Shown: in pieces, positions 31,299-32,031 of the stretch | Layout: every line of letters starts with the position of its first letter | Numbering within the stretch: the stretch's first letter is position 1 | Source: JANRKG01 sp033763635 | Lineage (GTDB): Bacteria > Cyanobacteriota > Cyanobacteriia > GCF-001939115 | Direction: 5' to 3' | Length of the DNA stretch: 32,031 bases | Assembly: GCA_033763635.1 (NCBI GenBank) | Contig: JANRKG010000308.1 | Coordinates: 1 to 32,031, forward strand | Notes under the pieces: generated by a model | Told to the model about the DNA's origin: nothing | The model's input: only the letters and a program-made list of their open reading frames with translations | The model's database searches: none | Program-made: the position numbers and the translations under genes

Positions 31299-32031
31299 TT
31301 AGCGACGGGCGGGTGCGCCGGGTTGCCCACCGGGAACAGGCGCGCCGCCGATCATGCGTTGCAGTTCATCAGGCCGAGAGGTCTTGGACATGGCCGCTTC
31401 AAAGGAGATGGTTCCTGACATGTACTGGTCTGCCAATACCTTCTCTAGGGTTTGCATCCCCAATTTACCCCCCGTTTGAATCGCAGAATAAACCTGAGCC
31501 GTCTTTCCTTCCCGAATCAGGTTCGAGATAGCAGGGGTGACGATCATGATTTCTTGAGCCATGACCCGACCGTACTCCCCTGGTTTGGGGTTTTTCTTGG
31601 GTACCAGGGTTTGGCTAAATACGGCAACCAGGGAGTTGGATAACTGTACCCGAACCTGGGTTTGGCGTTCCGATGGGAATACGTCAATGATCCGGTCTAC
31701 CGTTTGGGCCGCAGAACTGGTGTGCAGCGTCCCAAAAACTAAGTGCCCCGTTTCTGCGGCGGAAATGGCGAGGGCGATCGTCTCCAAGTCCCGCATTTCA
31801 CCCACTAGAATGATATCTGGATCTTCCCGCAGTGCCGCTTTCAGGGCGTTCGCGAAACTCTTCGTATCTTCACCCAACTGCCGCTGGTGGATCAGACTCT
31901 TGATAGGTTCGTAGACGAACTCGATCGGGTCTTCAACCGTCAGAATGTGTTCAGCACGAGTTCGGTTAATCAGGTCAATCATGGCAGCCAGGGTTGTGGT
32001 TTTCCCAGAACCCGTCGGCCCTGTCACCAGG
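31299..32031 (-). CDS. pilT: type IV pilus retraction ATPase, partial (5' end outside window)
   Basis: PilT is the hexameric ATPase that depolymerises the pilus and powers twitching motility and DNA uptake. The visible 243 residues begin at the Walker A motif GPTGSGKTT, then show TVEDPIEFVY (Asp box), ALREDPDIILVGEMRDLETI (Walker B), ETGHLVFGTLHTSSAAQTVD (His box), and the PilT-specific C-terminal GKLGMQTLEKVLADQY. The N-terminal PAS-like domain, about 130 residues, lies beyond position 32031. The tail GGAPVPGGQPGAPARR is a short Gly/Pro/Ala extension. AIRNLIREGK is replaced here by AISNLIREGK, so one basic residue of that helix differs from the usual motif. Identification is secure. Confidence 0.96.
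   Translation of the reverse strand, partial: LVTGPTGSGKTTTLAAMIDLINRTRAEHILTVEDPIEFVYEPIKSLIHQRQLGEDTKSFANALKAALREDPDIILVGEMRDLETIALAISAAETGHLVFGTLHTSSAAQTVDRIIDVFPSERQTQVRVQLSNSLVAVFSQTLVPKKNPKPGEYGRVMAQEIMIVTPAISNLIREGKTAQVYSAIQTGGKLGMQTLEKVLADQYMSGTISFEAAMSKTSRPDELQRMIGGAPVPGGQPGAPARR

Overview
The window comes from a cyanobacterial chromosome. HIP1 octamers (GCGATCGC) recur across the coding sequence, for example at 5267-5274 and near 12037, 12552, 17002, 22531, 26966 and 28661. Gene content agrees: the myxoxanthophyll genes cruF-cruG, a cyanobacterial-type run ruvX / DUF3727 / mltG / yqeG / proB, and pilT-pilC. Absence of heterocyst or thylakoid genes here means the genus cannot be fixed; a Leptolyngbya-like filamentous lineage is only a guess.

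Layout. 1-2500: ispD (minus, cut by the window edge), a GT9 heptosyltransferase-like gene and a GmhB-like HAD phosphatase (plus), then a PadR regulator (minus) facing them. 2912-4297: about 1.4 kb of AT-rich spacer with short tandem repeats and no convincing gene. 4298-8452: a thioredoxin-family protein, pyrH, frr (overlapping pyrH) and a large UvrD/AddB-like 'recombinase family' protein. 8281-9758: a direct repeat pair brackets a SAM methyltransferase gene; this is the most informative structure in the window. 9733-12948: a Ser/Thr kinase with a membrane tail, a dienelactone hydrolase and a divergent GntR regulator. 13090-17321: a small membrane protein facing a minus-strand operon of exported TPR protein, membrane-anchored DUF900-like hydrolase and FkbM methyltransferase. 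17563-24809: a plus-strand housekeeping run (four-helix membrane protein, F420-ligase-like protein, double GNAT, ruvX, DUF3727, mltG, yqeG, proB). 25031-26530: a RodZ-like HTH membrane protein and an orphan protein, separated by strong stem-loops. 26779-29021: cruF-cruG. 29047-32031: type IV pilus genes pilT (cut by the window edge) and pilC, plus an unknown downstream gene, all minus strand.

How genes work together. pyrH and frr link UMP phosphorylation and ribosome recycling in one transcript. cruF and cruG catalyse successive steps (1'-hydration, 2'-glycosylation) of carotenoid glycoside synthesis. pilT and pilC supply the retraction ATPase and inner-membrane platform of type IV pili. GT9 and the GmhB-like enzyme suggest heptose or surface polysaccharide work. 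The TPR / hydrolase / FkbM operon has no assigned function.

I did not find a CRISPR array, a transposase, a tRNA or rRNA gene, or a recognisable defence system. The best candidates for something undescribed are the duplicated gene junction around the methyltransferase, the membrane-inserted hydrolase operon, and the structured leaders before pilC and the RodZ-like gene.
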